Assembly (NCBI GenBank): GCA_028873595.1
Contig: JAPPOV010000018.1
Location: 123,260 to 187,259, forward strand
DNA from: Gemmatimonadota bacterium
GTDB lineage: Bacteria; Gemmatimonadota; Gemmatimonadetes; Longimicrobiales; Gaopeijiaceae
Direction: 5' to 3'
DNA: 64,000 bases
Positions within the stretch are counted from its first letter, which is position 1; the number at the start of each line of letters is the position of its first letter. The position numbers were made by a program, and so were the translations under genes. Shown here in pieces: positions 33,734 through 42,747 of this stretch. The notes beneath the pieces were generated by a model that had not been told where the DNA came from, did no database searches, and worked only from the letters and a program-made list of their open reading frames with translations.

Positions 33734-34785
33734 GCTACATCGCAAAGCCCGCGGCGCGACATCCCCAGATGCCGAGAAATGCTATCGGGCTGACTCCGCG
33801 AGACTACGAAGGGTCGATGTCGACGCTGTGCGCCGGCTGCGGCCACGACTCGGTCACGGCGGCGCTGATCCAGGCGTTCTTCGAACTGGCCGTCGAACCC
33901 CACCGTGTGGTGAAGGTCTCCGGGATCGGGTGCTCGGCGAAGACTCCGACGTACTTCGTAAGCGAAGCGCACGGTTTCAATTCCGTGCACGGGCGCATGC
34001 CTTCGGTCGCGGCCGGCGCCAATGCGGCGAATCGGGAGTTGCTCTACGTCGGGATCTCGGGTGATGGTGACTCACTTTCGATCGGTCTTGGGCAATTCTG
34101 CCATGCGATCCGTCGGAATGTGAACATGCTGTATGTTCTCGAGAACAATGGCGTGTACGGCTTGACCAAGGGGCAATTCTCAGCCTCGGCCGACATCGGA
34201 AGCCTGTCGAAGGCGGGGGTGGCCAACCGCCAGGGGCCGATCGATCCGGTAACCCTGGCACTCTCCCTGGGGGCCACGTTCGTTGCCCGCTCCTTTTCGG
34301 GTGACAAGGACCAACTCGTCCCGATCCTCATGGCAGGTATGCGGCACCAGGGCTTCGCCTTCATCGACGTGATCTCGCCGTGCGTGACGTTCAACGACCA
34401 CGAAGGTTCGACGAAGAGCTACGCGCATACCCGGACCCACATGCACGAGGTCGTAGAGACCGACTTCGTTCCCCTCAAGGCGGAGATCAGGACGAAGTAT
34501 GACGAGGGTTCGGTGAAGGCGGTGACACTCCATGACGGAAGCACGGTACGTCTGCGCAAGACTGATCCCGAGTATGACCCGGGAGACCGTCGTGCAGTGC
34601 TCGACTATCTCGGAGCCACGGCCGCGGAGGGTGAGGTGGCCACCGGGTTGCTTTATCTCGAGGGGACAGAGGACGATATGCACTCGTTCGAGAATACGGT
34701 CGATGCCCCTCTGGTGAACGTCCCGTTCGATACGCTGTGCCCGGGGTCAGCTGTTCTCGACGAAATCCAAGAGGAATGGCGTTGA
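33730..34785 (+). CDS. korB: 2-oxoacid:acceptor oxidoreductase, beta subunit (KorB type)
   Basis: The 351-residue beta subunit carries the TPP site GISGDGDSLSIG through ENNGVYGLTKGQ, and the cluster cysteines of LCAGCGHDSV near the N-terminus plus GIGCSAKTP. It is the thiamine-diphosphate and [4Fe-4S]-binding half of the KorAB enzyme. Its ATG overlaps the korA stop (ATGA), and its own stop overlaps the next gene. No separate ferredoxin gene lies beside it; the preceding flavoprotein carries the ferredoxin motifs. Confidence 0.93.
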   Translation: MSYIAKPAARHPQMPRNAIGLTPRDYEGSMSTLCAGCGHDSVTAALIQAFFELAVEPHRVVKVSGIGCSAKTPTYFVSEAHGFNSVHGRMPSVAAGANAANRELLYVGISGDGDSLSIGLGQFCHAIRRNVNMLYVLENNGVYGLTKGQFSASADIGSLSKAGVANRQGPIDPVTLALSLGATFVARSFSGDKDQLVPILMAGMRHQGFAFIDVISPCVTFNDHEGSTKSYAHTRTHMHEVVETDFVPLKAEIRTKYDEGSVKAVTLHDGSTVRLRKTDPEYDPGDRRAVLDYLGATAAEGEVATGLLYLEGTEDDMHSFENTVDAPLVNVPFDTLCPGSAVLDEIQEEWR

Positions 34786-36212
34786 ATCGTCACGGCGTTG
34801 TCATGCTGCGCCCCGGTCGCCTGCTTTGGGGCTGGTGGGTTATCGCTGTTCTCGCGATCGCCGGAATCGTGCGTACCCCGTCGGTGTATGCTCAGTCCAC
34901 GGGCCAGGCGCTAACACACGCGCTCGACTCTGCCGCTCGTGCTCACGTGGAAAGTCCAATCGTTCCCGGAGTATCTGTCGCCGTCGTGCGGGGCGGGGAA
35001 GTTCTTCTCCAGGGTGGGTACGGCTTCGTCGACCTCGAATGGGACGTGCGTACGCCGGCTGCGGGCGGAGCCTCGTACGAAATCGGCTCCGTGACGAAGC
35101 AGTTCACGGCGGCGGCAATTCTGCTTCTGGCTGAGGAAGGCAGGATCGATCTTGATGCGGACTTCACCGAGTACATCGACTTCGATACAAAGGGCCGCAC
35201 TGTGCCCGTGCGCAGGCTCCTGGATCACACCTCAGGTATCCGGAGTTATACGGACATGGAGGTCTTCGGGACCCTCTCGACGCTGGAATTACCGCGGGAT
35301 ACGCTCGTCCGGCTCTTCGAGGCCGAGCCCTTCGATTTCGAGCCAGGCACCGCGCAGATCTACAACAACTCGGCCTTCTTCCTCCTCGGTCTCGTAGTCG
35401 AGTCGTTGAGTGGGCAGTCGTACGCGGACTTTGTTCAGGAGCGCCTCTTCGACCCGGCGGGCATGACGGACTCTTATTACTGCGATGAGGTCGCGATGCG
35501 CGGTGGGCGTGCGCACGGCTACGACGCGGTGGGCCCGGAAGAGTTGATCCGGGCACGGTACCTGAACCACACATGGCCGTACGCTGCCGGTTCACTCTGC
35601 TCCACGGTCTCCGATCTGGTGAAGTGGAACCGTGCACTGCATGGAGGTCGGATCCTCAGTGAGGCCTTCTACCGGGAGATGACGACGTCAAGTCCGCTCG
35701 AGAACGGCATGTCGATTGGGTATGCGATGGGCATCAGCGACGGGATGCGCGGTGACACGCCGATTCACAGCCACGGAGGGGGCATCAACGGCTTCGTGTC
35801 CATGCTCGAATGGTACCCGGAGCATGAGCTGAGCGTTGTTGTCCTGCAGAATTCCGCGGCCCCTCCCGGCGCCGGTGCACTCGCGGCTGCACTTGCGGAT
35901 CTCGTACTTGGACCGGTGCCCGAACACGTGGCGCAACCGTTCGATGGCTCGCTCGCGGAGTTGGAGGGTACGTATCGAGGGATAGCGCGAGGTGAAATGA
36001 TGCAGATTGCCGTCCGGGCACGTGGTGACCGGCTCGAGTTCATGCCCGAAGGAGCCGATGCACCGATGGTGCCGACCCATATCGGGGACCTCACATGGGC
36101 GACGGGCGGGACCCGGCTGATGTTCCGCCGTGTCGGTGACCGTGTTCGTGAACTCCGGTTCACGGCTGGGTCGGCGCATTACGTTCTGGAACGGGTCGGC
36201 GCGAACGACTGA
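34776..36212 (+). CDS. Exported serine hydrolase (class C beta-lactamase family)
   Basis: The 478-residue protein has a signal peptide (hydrophobic segment to about residue 38, VYAQ cleavage) and the three penicillin-binding-type motifs: SVTK (Ser105, Lys108), the tyrosine motif YNN (Tyr-Asn-Asn in QIYNNSAFF) and HSHGGG near residue 330. A C-terminal domain of about 100 residues follows, common in D-aminopeptidase/esterase-like relatives. It acts in the periplasm; substrate unknown. The ATG chosen lies inside the end of korB and has AAGAGGA directly against it; an ATG at 34803 is an alternative. Confidence 0.85.
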   Translation: MALNRHGVVMLRPGRLLWGWWVIAVLAIAGIVRTPSVYAQSTGQALTHALDSAARAHVESPIVPGVSVAVVRGGEVLLQGGYGFVDLEWDVRTPAAGGASYEIGSVTKQFTAAAILLLAEEGRIDLDADFTEYIDFDTKGRTVPVRRLLDHTSGIRSYTDMEVFGTLSTLELPRDTLVRLFEAEPFDFEPGTAQIYNNSAFFLLGLVVESLSGQSYADFVQERLFDPAGMTDSYYCDEVAMRGGRAHGYDAVGPEELIRARYLNHTWPYAAGSLCSTVSDLVKWNRALHGGRILSEAFYREMTTSSPLENGMSIGYAMGISDGMRGDTPIHSHGGGINGFVSMLEWYPEHELSVVVLQNSAAPPGAGALAAALADLVLGPVPEHVAQPFDGSLAELEGTYRGIARGEMMQIAVRARGDRLEFMPEGADAPMVPTHIGDLTWATGGTRLMFRRVGDRVRELRFTAGSAHYVLERVGAND

Positions 36213-36309
36213 CCCACGGCGCCATGAAGCTGTCGGGGTAGCCTACATGTTCACACACATGAGCGTGGACTCACACCAGGGTGCGCATCGAACCCGGTAT
36301 GCAGGTCCC

Positions 36310-37128
36310 ATGGCTCGTCTCGCTCCTGCCTTGAGCCGTCTGTGTGTCCCCTTCGTCCTGGCAGCGTCGGGCGTCGTCTCGCCTCTGGTGGCTCAACTCC
36401 AGATGTCGGCAGATGCTCCGCCCCCCGTGGCGTATCTGGAGGGGCAGATTGTGGACAGCATCTCGGGTGACCCCATTCCCGGCGTGCTCGTACGGATGGA
36501 CAGCGGTCACGAAGCGTTCTCGGACCGGGCCGGTCGTTTTGAATTCCAAGGACTTCCGGAAGGAAAGCGACTCGTGGCGATGATGACGGCAGACTGTCGC
36601 GTTGCCTGGGGACACGTGACGGTCGTTCAGCGTTTCCCTCGGGAGGTACGCTTCCGGTTGCCACCCGTCTTTGGAGCCAGAGCTCAAGAGGAGCGCCGTG
36701 AAGCCGAAGAGAGGCAACGGTCGTCCGGACGCAGACTCGAGGCACACGAAATCGAGGGGATGAACGCCCGAAACGTCATGGAGCTGATTCGCAGGTTGGC
36801 GCCGAACATGGTCAGCCCGATGCCCGGTGACGTCGGCGCGACCTCGCGGTTTCGGTCTGCCCGTGGTCGATCGACGACCGTTGCGGATCCGCCGGTTCTG
36901 CTCATCGATGGAGTTCGGACTCCCGGTGCCGAAGGCACGCTTTCTCAGATGAGGCCGAATGAGCTCGAGTCGGTCGAGGTGCAGCCGGGTGCTGCGGCTG
37001 GCTGGGAGTATGGGTCGGCCGGCGCGAGCGGAGTGATCAAGATTACGCTCAAGAAAGGGCTGGCTTCCGGAGCCCCCGAACGGCCTGTAGCAGCGCCGTG
37101 TGTGGTTCCGGCGTTCCCTGGCCACTAA
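36310..37128 (+). CDS. Exported CarboxypepD-reg plus TonB-plug protein lacking a beta-barrel
   Basis: After a signal peptide (ending near VVSPLVAQ), the product has a carboxypeptidase-regulatory-like domain (about residues 38-115: EGQIVDSISGDPIPGVLVRM) and then a plug-like segment. The latter includes PPVLLIDGVR and NELESVEVQPGAAAGWEYGS, and ends in GASGVIKITLKKG, the usual close of a SusC plug. The 270-residue protein stops where the 22-strand barrel would begin. The ATG at 36310 has GCAGG 4 bases upstream. It may gate or compete with the SusC channel downstream; that is inference. Confidence 0.75.
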   Translation: MARLAPALSRLCVPFVLAASGVVSPLVAQLQMSADAPPPVAYLEGQIVDSISGDPIPGVLVRMDSGHEAFSDRAGRFEFQGLPEGKRLVAMMTADCRVAWGHVTVVQRFPREVRFRLPPVFGARAQEERREAEERQRSSGRRLEAHEIEGMNARNVMELIRRLAPNMVSPMPGDVGATSRFRSARGRSTTVADPPVLLIDGVRTPGAEGTLSQMRPNELESVEVQPGAAAGWEYGSAGASGVIKITLKKGLASGAPERPVAAPCVVPAFPGH

Positions 37129-37130
37129 AG

Positions 37131-37168
37131 CATCTGTTTCCTCAGGTTGGCTTCAACGGAAACAGATG
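37131..37168 (+). terminator. 11-bp inverted repeat between plug protein and susC
   Basis: CATCTGTTTCC (37131-37141) pairs perfectly with GGAAACAGATG (37158-37168) around a 16-base loop, starting 2 bases after the plug-protein stop. No T-tract follows. It probably ends transcription of the upstream gene or stabilises its RNA; it lies upstream of the putative susC promoter. Confidence 0.45.
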
Positions 37169-37213
37169 AGGTAGCCATGGGGTCATGTCCTCGCAGTACT
37201 GCGTAAAACAAAC

Positions 37214-37242
37214 TTGACTTTGGTTGTGTGGTGTCGTACTCA
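37214..37242 (+). promoter_or_regulatory. Candidate sigma-70-type promoter for susC/susD
   Basis: TTGACT at 37214-37219 is followed, after 17 bases, by TACTCA at 37237-37242. The -35 box is a good match and the -10 is weak. The site lies 65 bases before the susC start codon, which carries a strong GAGGAGG-type ribosome site. No experimental support. Confidence 0.35.
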
Positions 37243-37306
37243 ATAGCGTTCGGGATGAGGTTGGGAGGAGTGGGTCTACAGCTCTAGGGTCAATTGAGGA
37301 GGTCTC

Positions 37307-40300
37307 ATGGCTCTACGGACGTTCGTAAAGGGCTCCGTGAAAGTCGCGCGCAATTTTGCGATTGCGTTGGCTTTTGCGGCGTTCAGCGCAGTCGGCGTGA
37401 CTGCGCAGAACACCGGAACGGTCACCGGCCTGGTGCGCGATGCGGCGACACTGGCACCCTTGGCGGGTGCTCAGGTGTCGGTCGAGGGCACCGGTGTTGG
37501 TGGCCTGGTCAACAACGTTGGCCGCTTCCTGCTGCTTAATGTTCCGGCAGGAACACAGACGGTGAATGTCACGATGATCGGCTACGGTTCCGGTTCTCAG
37601 ACAGTCAGCGTCACTGCGGGTGGTACAGCCACCCTCGATTTCGAACTGCGAGAGCAGGCCCTCTCTCTTGAAGGTGTGGTTGTAACCGGTACTGCCGGTC
37701 AGGCCCGTCGCCGAGAGGTGGGTAACTCCATCGAGTCTGTGAGCGCGAGCGACATCGCCGTCGCGGCGATCACGGACGTCTCCAACGTCCTGCAGGGCCG
37801 TGCGGCCGGTGTTGCGATCGCCGGCACGGACGGTCAGGTCGGCGCCGGGTCCGAGATCCGAATTCGCGGTAACAGCTCGATTTCTCAGAGCAACCGCCCG
37901 CTGATCTATGTCGATGGCGTTCGGATGGAGAACAGCGCCCTTATGTCTGCGGATGAAGGTGCCGCAGGTACGATGGCGATCGACGGCATCAACCCGAACG
38001 ACATTGATCGTATCGAGATCGTTAAAGGGCCTGCGGCGACGACGCTGTACGGTACGGAGGCTGCGGGTGGCGTGGTTCAGATCTTCACGAAGCGTGGCGC
38101 TGCTGGTGCACCCGCGTGGACGCTGACCATGGACGGCGGTCTCTCCCGCATGGGCCACCAGGGTCCGCTGGTGGGCTCGGACGTGGTTCCCATGGCGAAC
38201 GCCTACACCGAGAGCCACCCCGATCTCTACCCGACAGGTGACTACAACGTCGATTACATGCTTCCGGAAGGGGACATCGGTAACGCCAACGGACTGCGCC
38301 TCAACGACTGCGCATCCGGTGTCAACCTCAGCGCGCTCTATCCGACGATCGACAGCTATGGCGCAGAGCCTGGTTGTCCTGAAAGCGGATCCTGGTTCCG
38401 TGATGCGACCATGCAGCGGGTCAACCTGAGCATCCGTGGTGGTGGCGAGACGGCGACGTACTTCGTTTCTGGCCGGTACGCTGACGAGCAGGGCGTTGTC
38501 GACCCGCAGGGTCAGGACAGCTACAACCTGCGCGCCAACGTACAGTTCCAGCCGTTCGACGGACTCGATGTCAGCCTCAACAACATGTACACGAAGCGGA
38601 ACATCTCGTGGATCCCGAACGGCAACAACGCGTCGGGCCTGTTCCTCAACGTGTTGCGTGGCGAGCGTGGCTATACGCCTGACAATGATGATTCACTTGT
38701 CATGTTCAACGACATCTTCACCAACCAGTCGCAGTGGGTGACCTCTGCATCAATCGGTTGGTCCCCGACGGCGGACTTCTCGCATCGCCTCAACTTCGGG
38801 ATGGACTACACGTACGTCGACTTCGTCGATTTCAAGCCGTACGACAACTACGAGAACCCGCTGGGCGATCGTGAGAATGACACGTACAACGACCGCAACA
38901 TGACCTTCGACTACAACGGGTCGTGGCGGACGGACGTCATGTCCGGTATTTCCTCCTCGTTCTCGTGGGGTGGTCAGGTCTATGAGGAGTACAGCTGGCG
39001 TCTGAACGGCTTCGACTCCGACTTCGCAGGTCCTGGTGACCAGCTACTCGGTGACGGTACGGATCAGGACGTCAACGAAAGCCGTCTGACGGTCCGCTCC
39101 GGTGGATTCTTCCTCCAGGAGCAGATCGGCTTCGGCGACCGTTTCTTCCTCACCGGTGGTATGCGTTGGGACGGCTTCTCAACGTTCGGTTCAGGCTTCG
39201 GGCTCGCTGCGTATCCGAAGCTCGCCGCTGCGTACACGATCTCCGATGAGAGCTTCTTCCCGGAAGGCCTCCTCGGTATCGACGCGCTCAAGTTGCGCGG
39301 TGCCTGGGGTAAGTCCGGTCGTGCTCCTGGTGCGTTCGATGCTGTGAAGGTTTATGAAGCCACGCAGGCCGACGAAGTCGTGCCGGCGCTCATTATCGGT
39401 AACCTCGGAAACGCCGATCTCGGTCCCGAGGTCTCCAAGGAGCTTGAAGTAGGCTTCGAGACATCACTTTTCGAGGGTCGCGCTTCGATCGACTTCACAT
39501 ACTTCGATCAGACGACCACGGATGCGCTCATCGGTGTTGCGGAGGCCCCCTCCTTCGGTACGGAAGAGGCCACGCTACGCAACCTCGGTGAGACGACAAA
39601 TAAGGGGTACGAAGCAGTCCTTAACGTGACTCCGCTCCGTACGGACAACCTCGACTGGAACGTGAACTTCTCGTATTCCTCCACGGAGTCTGAGATCACG
39701 GACCTCGGGCCGCTGCAGAACGCTGGTTTCAACATGCAGCTTGGATTCCCGATCGGTGTTGAGTACGACGGTGTTGTCACCAACCCGACGGCCGTTGGTC
39801 AGCAGGAAGAGACCGAGACGGCTGTGCTCGGTGTCAACTTCCCAACCCAGACCATGGCGATTGGGACGCGGCTGACGCTCAACCAGTCGCTCACGCTCGA
39901 CCTGTTGGCCGAAAGCCAGATGGGTCACGTGCGGACCATCGGTATCGGTTGGGCAACGGCGCGGCGTGAGACCTGGCCGCACTGCTACGGCATTCAGAAC
40001 GAGTACAATGCCAATGGCCGCACCAACCTGACACCGAACCAGGTCGTCACCTGCGTGCCCGGTCGGATTGACTGGGGTGCGTGGACGCAAAACGCGGACT
40101 TCATCAAGCTCCGCTCGGCTGCGCTCTCGTATCGCCTCCCGGACGATCTTGTCCCGGGTACGCGCAGCGTGAGCATTGCGCTCCAGGGTAAGAACCTCTG
40201 GCAGTCCACGGACTACCAAGGCCTCGATCCTGAGGCGACGGACCGTGGTCTGGATCGTGGCGAGTACGCGTTCGAGTACTACAACATGGCTCCCCCGAGG

Positions 40301-40333
40301 ATCTTCATCCTCAACATGACGGTGAACTTCTAA
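37307..40333 (+). CDS. SusC/RagA-family TonB-linked outer membrane protein
   Basis: The 1008-residue protein has a signal peptide (to about residue 28, VTAQ), a carboxypeptidase-regulatory-like domain (about 30-118), a TonB plug (about 125-245: GAGSEIRIRGNSSIS, RPLIYVDGVRM, ATTLYGTEAAGGVVQIF) and a large beta-barrel ending in FILNMTVNF with a terminal Phe. This is the complete SusC layout and length. With SusD it imports oligosaccharides, peptides or other polymers across the outer membrane using TonB energy. GGAGG precedes the ATG at ideal distance. It overlaps susD by 1 base (TAATG). Confidence 0.95.
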   Translation: MALRTFVKGSVKVARNFAIALAFAAFSAVGVTAQNTGTVTGLVRDAATLAPLAGAQVSVEGTGVGGLVNNVGRFLLLNVPAGTQTVNVTMIGYGSGSQTVSVTAGGTATLDFELREQALSLEGVVVTGTAGQARRREVGNSIESVSASDIAVAAITDVSNVLQGRAAGVAIAGTDGQVGAGSEIRIRGNSSISQSNRPLIYVDGVRMENSALMSADEGAAGTMAIDGINPNDIDRIEIVKGPAATTLYGTEAAGGVVQIFTKRGAAGAPAWTLTMDGGLSRMGHQGPLVGSDVVPMANAYTESHPDLYPTGDYNVDYMLPEGDIGNANGLRLNDCASGVNLSALYPTIDSYGAEPGCPESGSWFRDATMQRVNLSIRGGGETATYFVSGRYADEQGVVDPQGQDSYNLRANVQFQPFDGLDVSLNNMYTKRNISWIPNGNNASGLFLNVLRGERGYTPDNDDSLVMFNDIFTNQSQWVTSASIGWSPTADFSHRLNFGMDYTYVDFVDFKPYDNYENPLGDRENDTYNDRNMTFDYNGSWRTDVMSGISSSFSWGGQVYEEYSWRLNGFDSDFAGPGDQLLGDGTDQDVNESRLTVRSGGFFLQEQIGFGDRFFLTGGMRWDGFSTFGSGFGLAAYPKLAAAYTISDESFFPEGLLGIDALKLRGAWGKSGRAPGAFDAVKVYEATQADEVVPALIIGNLGNADLGPEVSKELEVGFETSLFEGRASIDFTYFDQTTTDALIGVAEAPSFGTEEATLRNLGETTNKGYEAVLNVTPLRTDNLDWNVNFSYSSTESEITDLGPLQNAGFNMQLGFPIGVEYDGVVTNPTAVGQQEETETAVLGVNFPTQTMAIGTRLTLNQSLTLDLLAESQMGHVRTIGIGWATARRETWPHCYGIQNEYNANGRTNLTPNQVVTCVPGRIDWGAWTQNADFIKLRSAALSYRLPDDLVPGTRSVSIALQGKNLWQSTDYQGLDPEATDRGLDRGEYAFEYYNMAPPRIFILNMTVNF

Positions 40334-41760
40334 TGCGTAATTGGATGAGAAGGGCCGGATTTCCGGCAGTGGCCGCGTTCGCGGTGGTCCTCTCCGGGTG
40401 CGATCTCGAAGTTCTCAACCCGGGAGCAATTCAGGACGCTGACTTGAATACTCCGAACCTCATGCCGGTGCTCGTATCGGGTGTCTCGGCTGAGTACAAC
40501 GATGTTCAAGACAATTTTTCGTTCGACATCGCGCGTTTGACTGACGAGATCGCCGGTACGGGCTCATACGGTTCGACGCAGGATTTCCGGACGGGCTTCT
40601 ACACTGACCAGGATGCCGAGGGCGACTGGGAGCAGATGCATGAAGCTGCGTGGGCCGCTGATCAGGCGTGGATTCGCCTAGGGGAGGTCCTCGAGGGTGC
40701 TGAGAGTTCGAGTGCAGATGGCGCTCGACTCTTCATCTACCGGGGACATGCCTTCATGCGTCTCGGTGAAGCGTATTGTAACGTCGCGTTCGACGTCGGT
40801 CCGCGAGAGGATCGCTCGGCGGCCTTTGCTAAGGCGAAAGCCGCGTTCGATCAGGCGTTGACGATCGCTACGGCCGCCGGTGCGTCCGCTGATAAGTGGC
40901 GCCTCGCAGCTCGTTTGGGCCAGGCCCAGGCTGAGTTCGGCAGAGCTGTTGAAGGTACCGGTTCCTGGGCCACTGCGGCTTCAGCGGCACAGGCGGCACT
41001 CAACGAGCCGGGTATGACGATCGATTTTACTGATGATGCGATTTATGCCCAGGGCGCGAACACCAACATCATCGAGCGGGAGACGTGGGGTAGAGCCGAG
41101 ATCGGCGTATACCGTACGTTGGCTCAGGTGATGGCTGATAACGGGGACACCCGTACGGCGTACACGATTTGCGGTCAGTGGAACGACCTCGCCTCGGCGT
41201 ACCCGGACAACATTCCCGGTGGTGTTACCAAGACGGGTAATTGTGACGGTGACGGTTCCGGTGCCCACCAGGGCGCGGACGGTGACCATGCTCATTACCG
41301 TCAGGACAAGTATCAGGATCGCGGTTCCGACATCCCGAGGGCGTCAGCCATCGAGATGCATATGATCTTGGCCGAGGCTGCCCTCCAGGGGACGCCGGAT
41401 TATGCCACGTTCATCTCGCATATCAACACAGTTCGTGCGCACCACGGACTTGCGGCGATGGCTGCTCCGACGCAGCTGGGCTCGACGATGGCGCCCGCTG
41501 CTGGCTGGGTTACGGGGTATCAACTGTCGGACTTCGACGACACGTCGGCTATGAATATCCTAGATCGTGAGCGCTATGCGAACATGTGGTTGCAGGGTAA
41601 GCGTCTGTACGACATGGAGCGTTGGCAGCACGCGTTCCTGACGACGGATGGCTGGATCACGGGTAGCACCTCTGTGGAGGAACGGGTGCAGTGCTTCCCG
41701 ATGCCTCGCAACGAGTGCCAGCTCAACCCGAACCTGCAGGGTGACCCGGTCTGTAGTTGA
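40333..41760 (+). CDS. SusD/RagB-family nutrient-binding lipoprotein
   Basis: The 475-residue protein has a lipobox (VVLSGC, Cys23) and the SusD landmark region DLEVLNPGAIQD after it, with helical TPR-like segments (for example DRSAAFAKAKAAFDQAL) and the C-terminal ERYANMWLQGKRLYDMERW typical of the family. It binds the substrate on the cell surface as a lid for the preceding SusC channel. The two genes share a TAATG overlap, so stoichiometric translation is likely. The substrate cannot be told from the sequence. A strong terminator follows. Confidence 0.92.
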   Translation: MRNWMRRAGFPAVAAFAVVLSGCDLEVLNPGAIQDADLNTPNLMPVLVSGVSAEYNDVQDNFSFDIARLTDEIAGTGSYGSTQDFRTGFYTDQDAEGDWEQMHEAAWAADQAWIRLGEVLEGAESSSADGARLFIYRGHAFMRLGEAYCNVAFDVGPREDRSAAFAKAKAAFDQALTIATAAGASADKWRLAARLGQAQAEFGRAVEGTGSWATAASAAQAALNEPGMTIDFTDDAIYAQGANTNIIERETWGRAEIGVYRTLAQVMADNGDTRTAYTICGQWNDLASAYPDNIPGGVTKTGNCDGDGSGAHQGADGDHAHYRQDKYQDRGSDIPRASAIEMHMILAEAALQGTPDYATFISHINTVRAHHGLAAMAAPTQLGSTMAPAAGWVTGYQLSDFDDTSAMNILDRERYANMWLQGKRLYDMERWQHAFLTTDGWITGSTSVEERVQCFPMPRNECQLNPNLQGDPVCS

Positions 41761-41790
41761 TGACCGAATAGCCAAGCAGGGGTAGTCCTG

Positions 41791-41834
41791 ACGGCTCCCA
41801 CCGGCAATCGCCGGTGGGAGCCGTCACTTTTTTT
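41791..41834 (+). terminator. Rho-independent terminator after susD
   Basis: A perfect 15-bp GC-rich stem (41791-41805 with 41810-41824) and a 4-base AATC loop are followed by CAC and a run of seven T (41828-41834). It lies 30 bases after the susD stop and is a textbook intrinsic terminator for the susC/susD operon. Confidence 0.93.
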
Positions 41835-41879
41835 GGTCTCCGGCGTAAGAGTATCGCTACCGAGCCGGCAGGAGATTGG

Positions 41880-42740
41880 ATGAACCGGACATCCATGAGG
41901 GTGAGCGACCGGGCGTGCATGATGCGCCTGTGCGTGGGGTGCCGGATCTTAGCCGGGACCTGGCGACATGTCAGTGTAACCCTGATACTGGCCATCGGAG
42001 TGCTAGGATCGGTGCAATCCGTCGAGGCTCAGACGCTTCGCGGTCGCATCTTGGACAGTGTCACGCGTGACCCCGTGATGTTGGCCTACGTCGGATTGAT
42101 CACGGAAGGTCAGAGCATGGCTGTGGCTACGCTGGCGGACACTAACGGCACGTTTGAGGTGACGGCTCCGGATCCAGGCGAGTACGTTCTCTACATCTCC
42201 CGCACGGGGTACGAACCGTTGATGGACGGCGTCTTCGAACTCGGAGAGGGGGGTGTGTTCGACGTGCAGATCGGGCTCAGGCCCATGCCGGTGGAGCTTG
42301 AGGAGATGGTGGTCGAAGCGGAATCCGGCCCTATGAGTTTCCTGGAGCGGAATGGCTTCTATGATCGCGTCATTGGCCGGGGCGGCGTATTCATGATACG
42401 CGAGGACATCGAACGATTGGCCGTCGACAGGGTTACCGATGTATTCCGCCAGATTCCTCTGCTCGACATCGACGAGTCCCGTCCCCTTACCGGTGGGCCG
42501 GATGTCTTTCGGAACCCTGAAATCCGGGTTATCAGGAACGGTCAGTACTGCTCACCCACCCTCTACATTGATCGGCATATGGTCGATTCGGGAGCGCTCG
42601 GGGGGGTTCGGCCGGACGATTACATCACTGCAATGGAAATCGATGCCATCGAGGTCTATACTCGTTTCAGCCAGACCCCAGTCGGATTCGACGACGTCAA
42701 CAACTGCGGCGTGATCCTGATCTGGACGCGTACGCGATGA
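41880..42740 (+). CDS. Second CarboxypepD-reg plus plug-like protein lacking a barrel
   Basis: The 286-residue product has a hydrophobic leader (LILAIGVLGSVQSVEAQ), a carboxypeptidase-regulatory-like domain (TLRGRILDSVTRDPVMLAYV onward) and a C-terminal plug-like segment. That segment contains RVIRNGQYCSPTLYIDRH and AMEIDAIEVYTRFSQTP, closing with CGVILIWTR in the place of the usual plug end. No barrel follows. AGGAG stands 6 bases before the ATG. It sits immediately after the susC/susD terminator. Its role is unknown; it may modulate SusC-type transporters. Confidence 0.75.
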   Translation: MNRTSMRVSDRACMMRLCVGCRILAGTWRHVSVTLILAIGVLGSVQSVEAQTLRGRILDSVTRDPVMLAYVGLITEGQSMAVATLADTNGTFEVTAPDPGEYVLYISRTGYEPLMDGVFELGEGGVFDVQIGLRPMPVELEEMVVEAESGPMSFLERNGFYDRVIGRGGVFMIREDIERLAVDRVTDVFRQIPLLDIDESRPLTGGPDVFRNPEIRVIRNGQYCSPTLYIDRHMVDSGALGGVRPDDYITAMEIDAIEVYTRFSQTPVGFDDVNNCGVILIWTRTR

Positions 42741-42747
42741 GGTCCTG

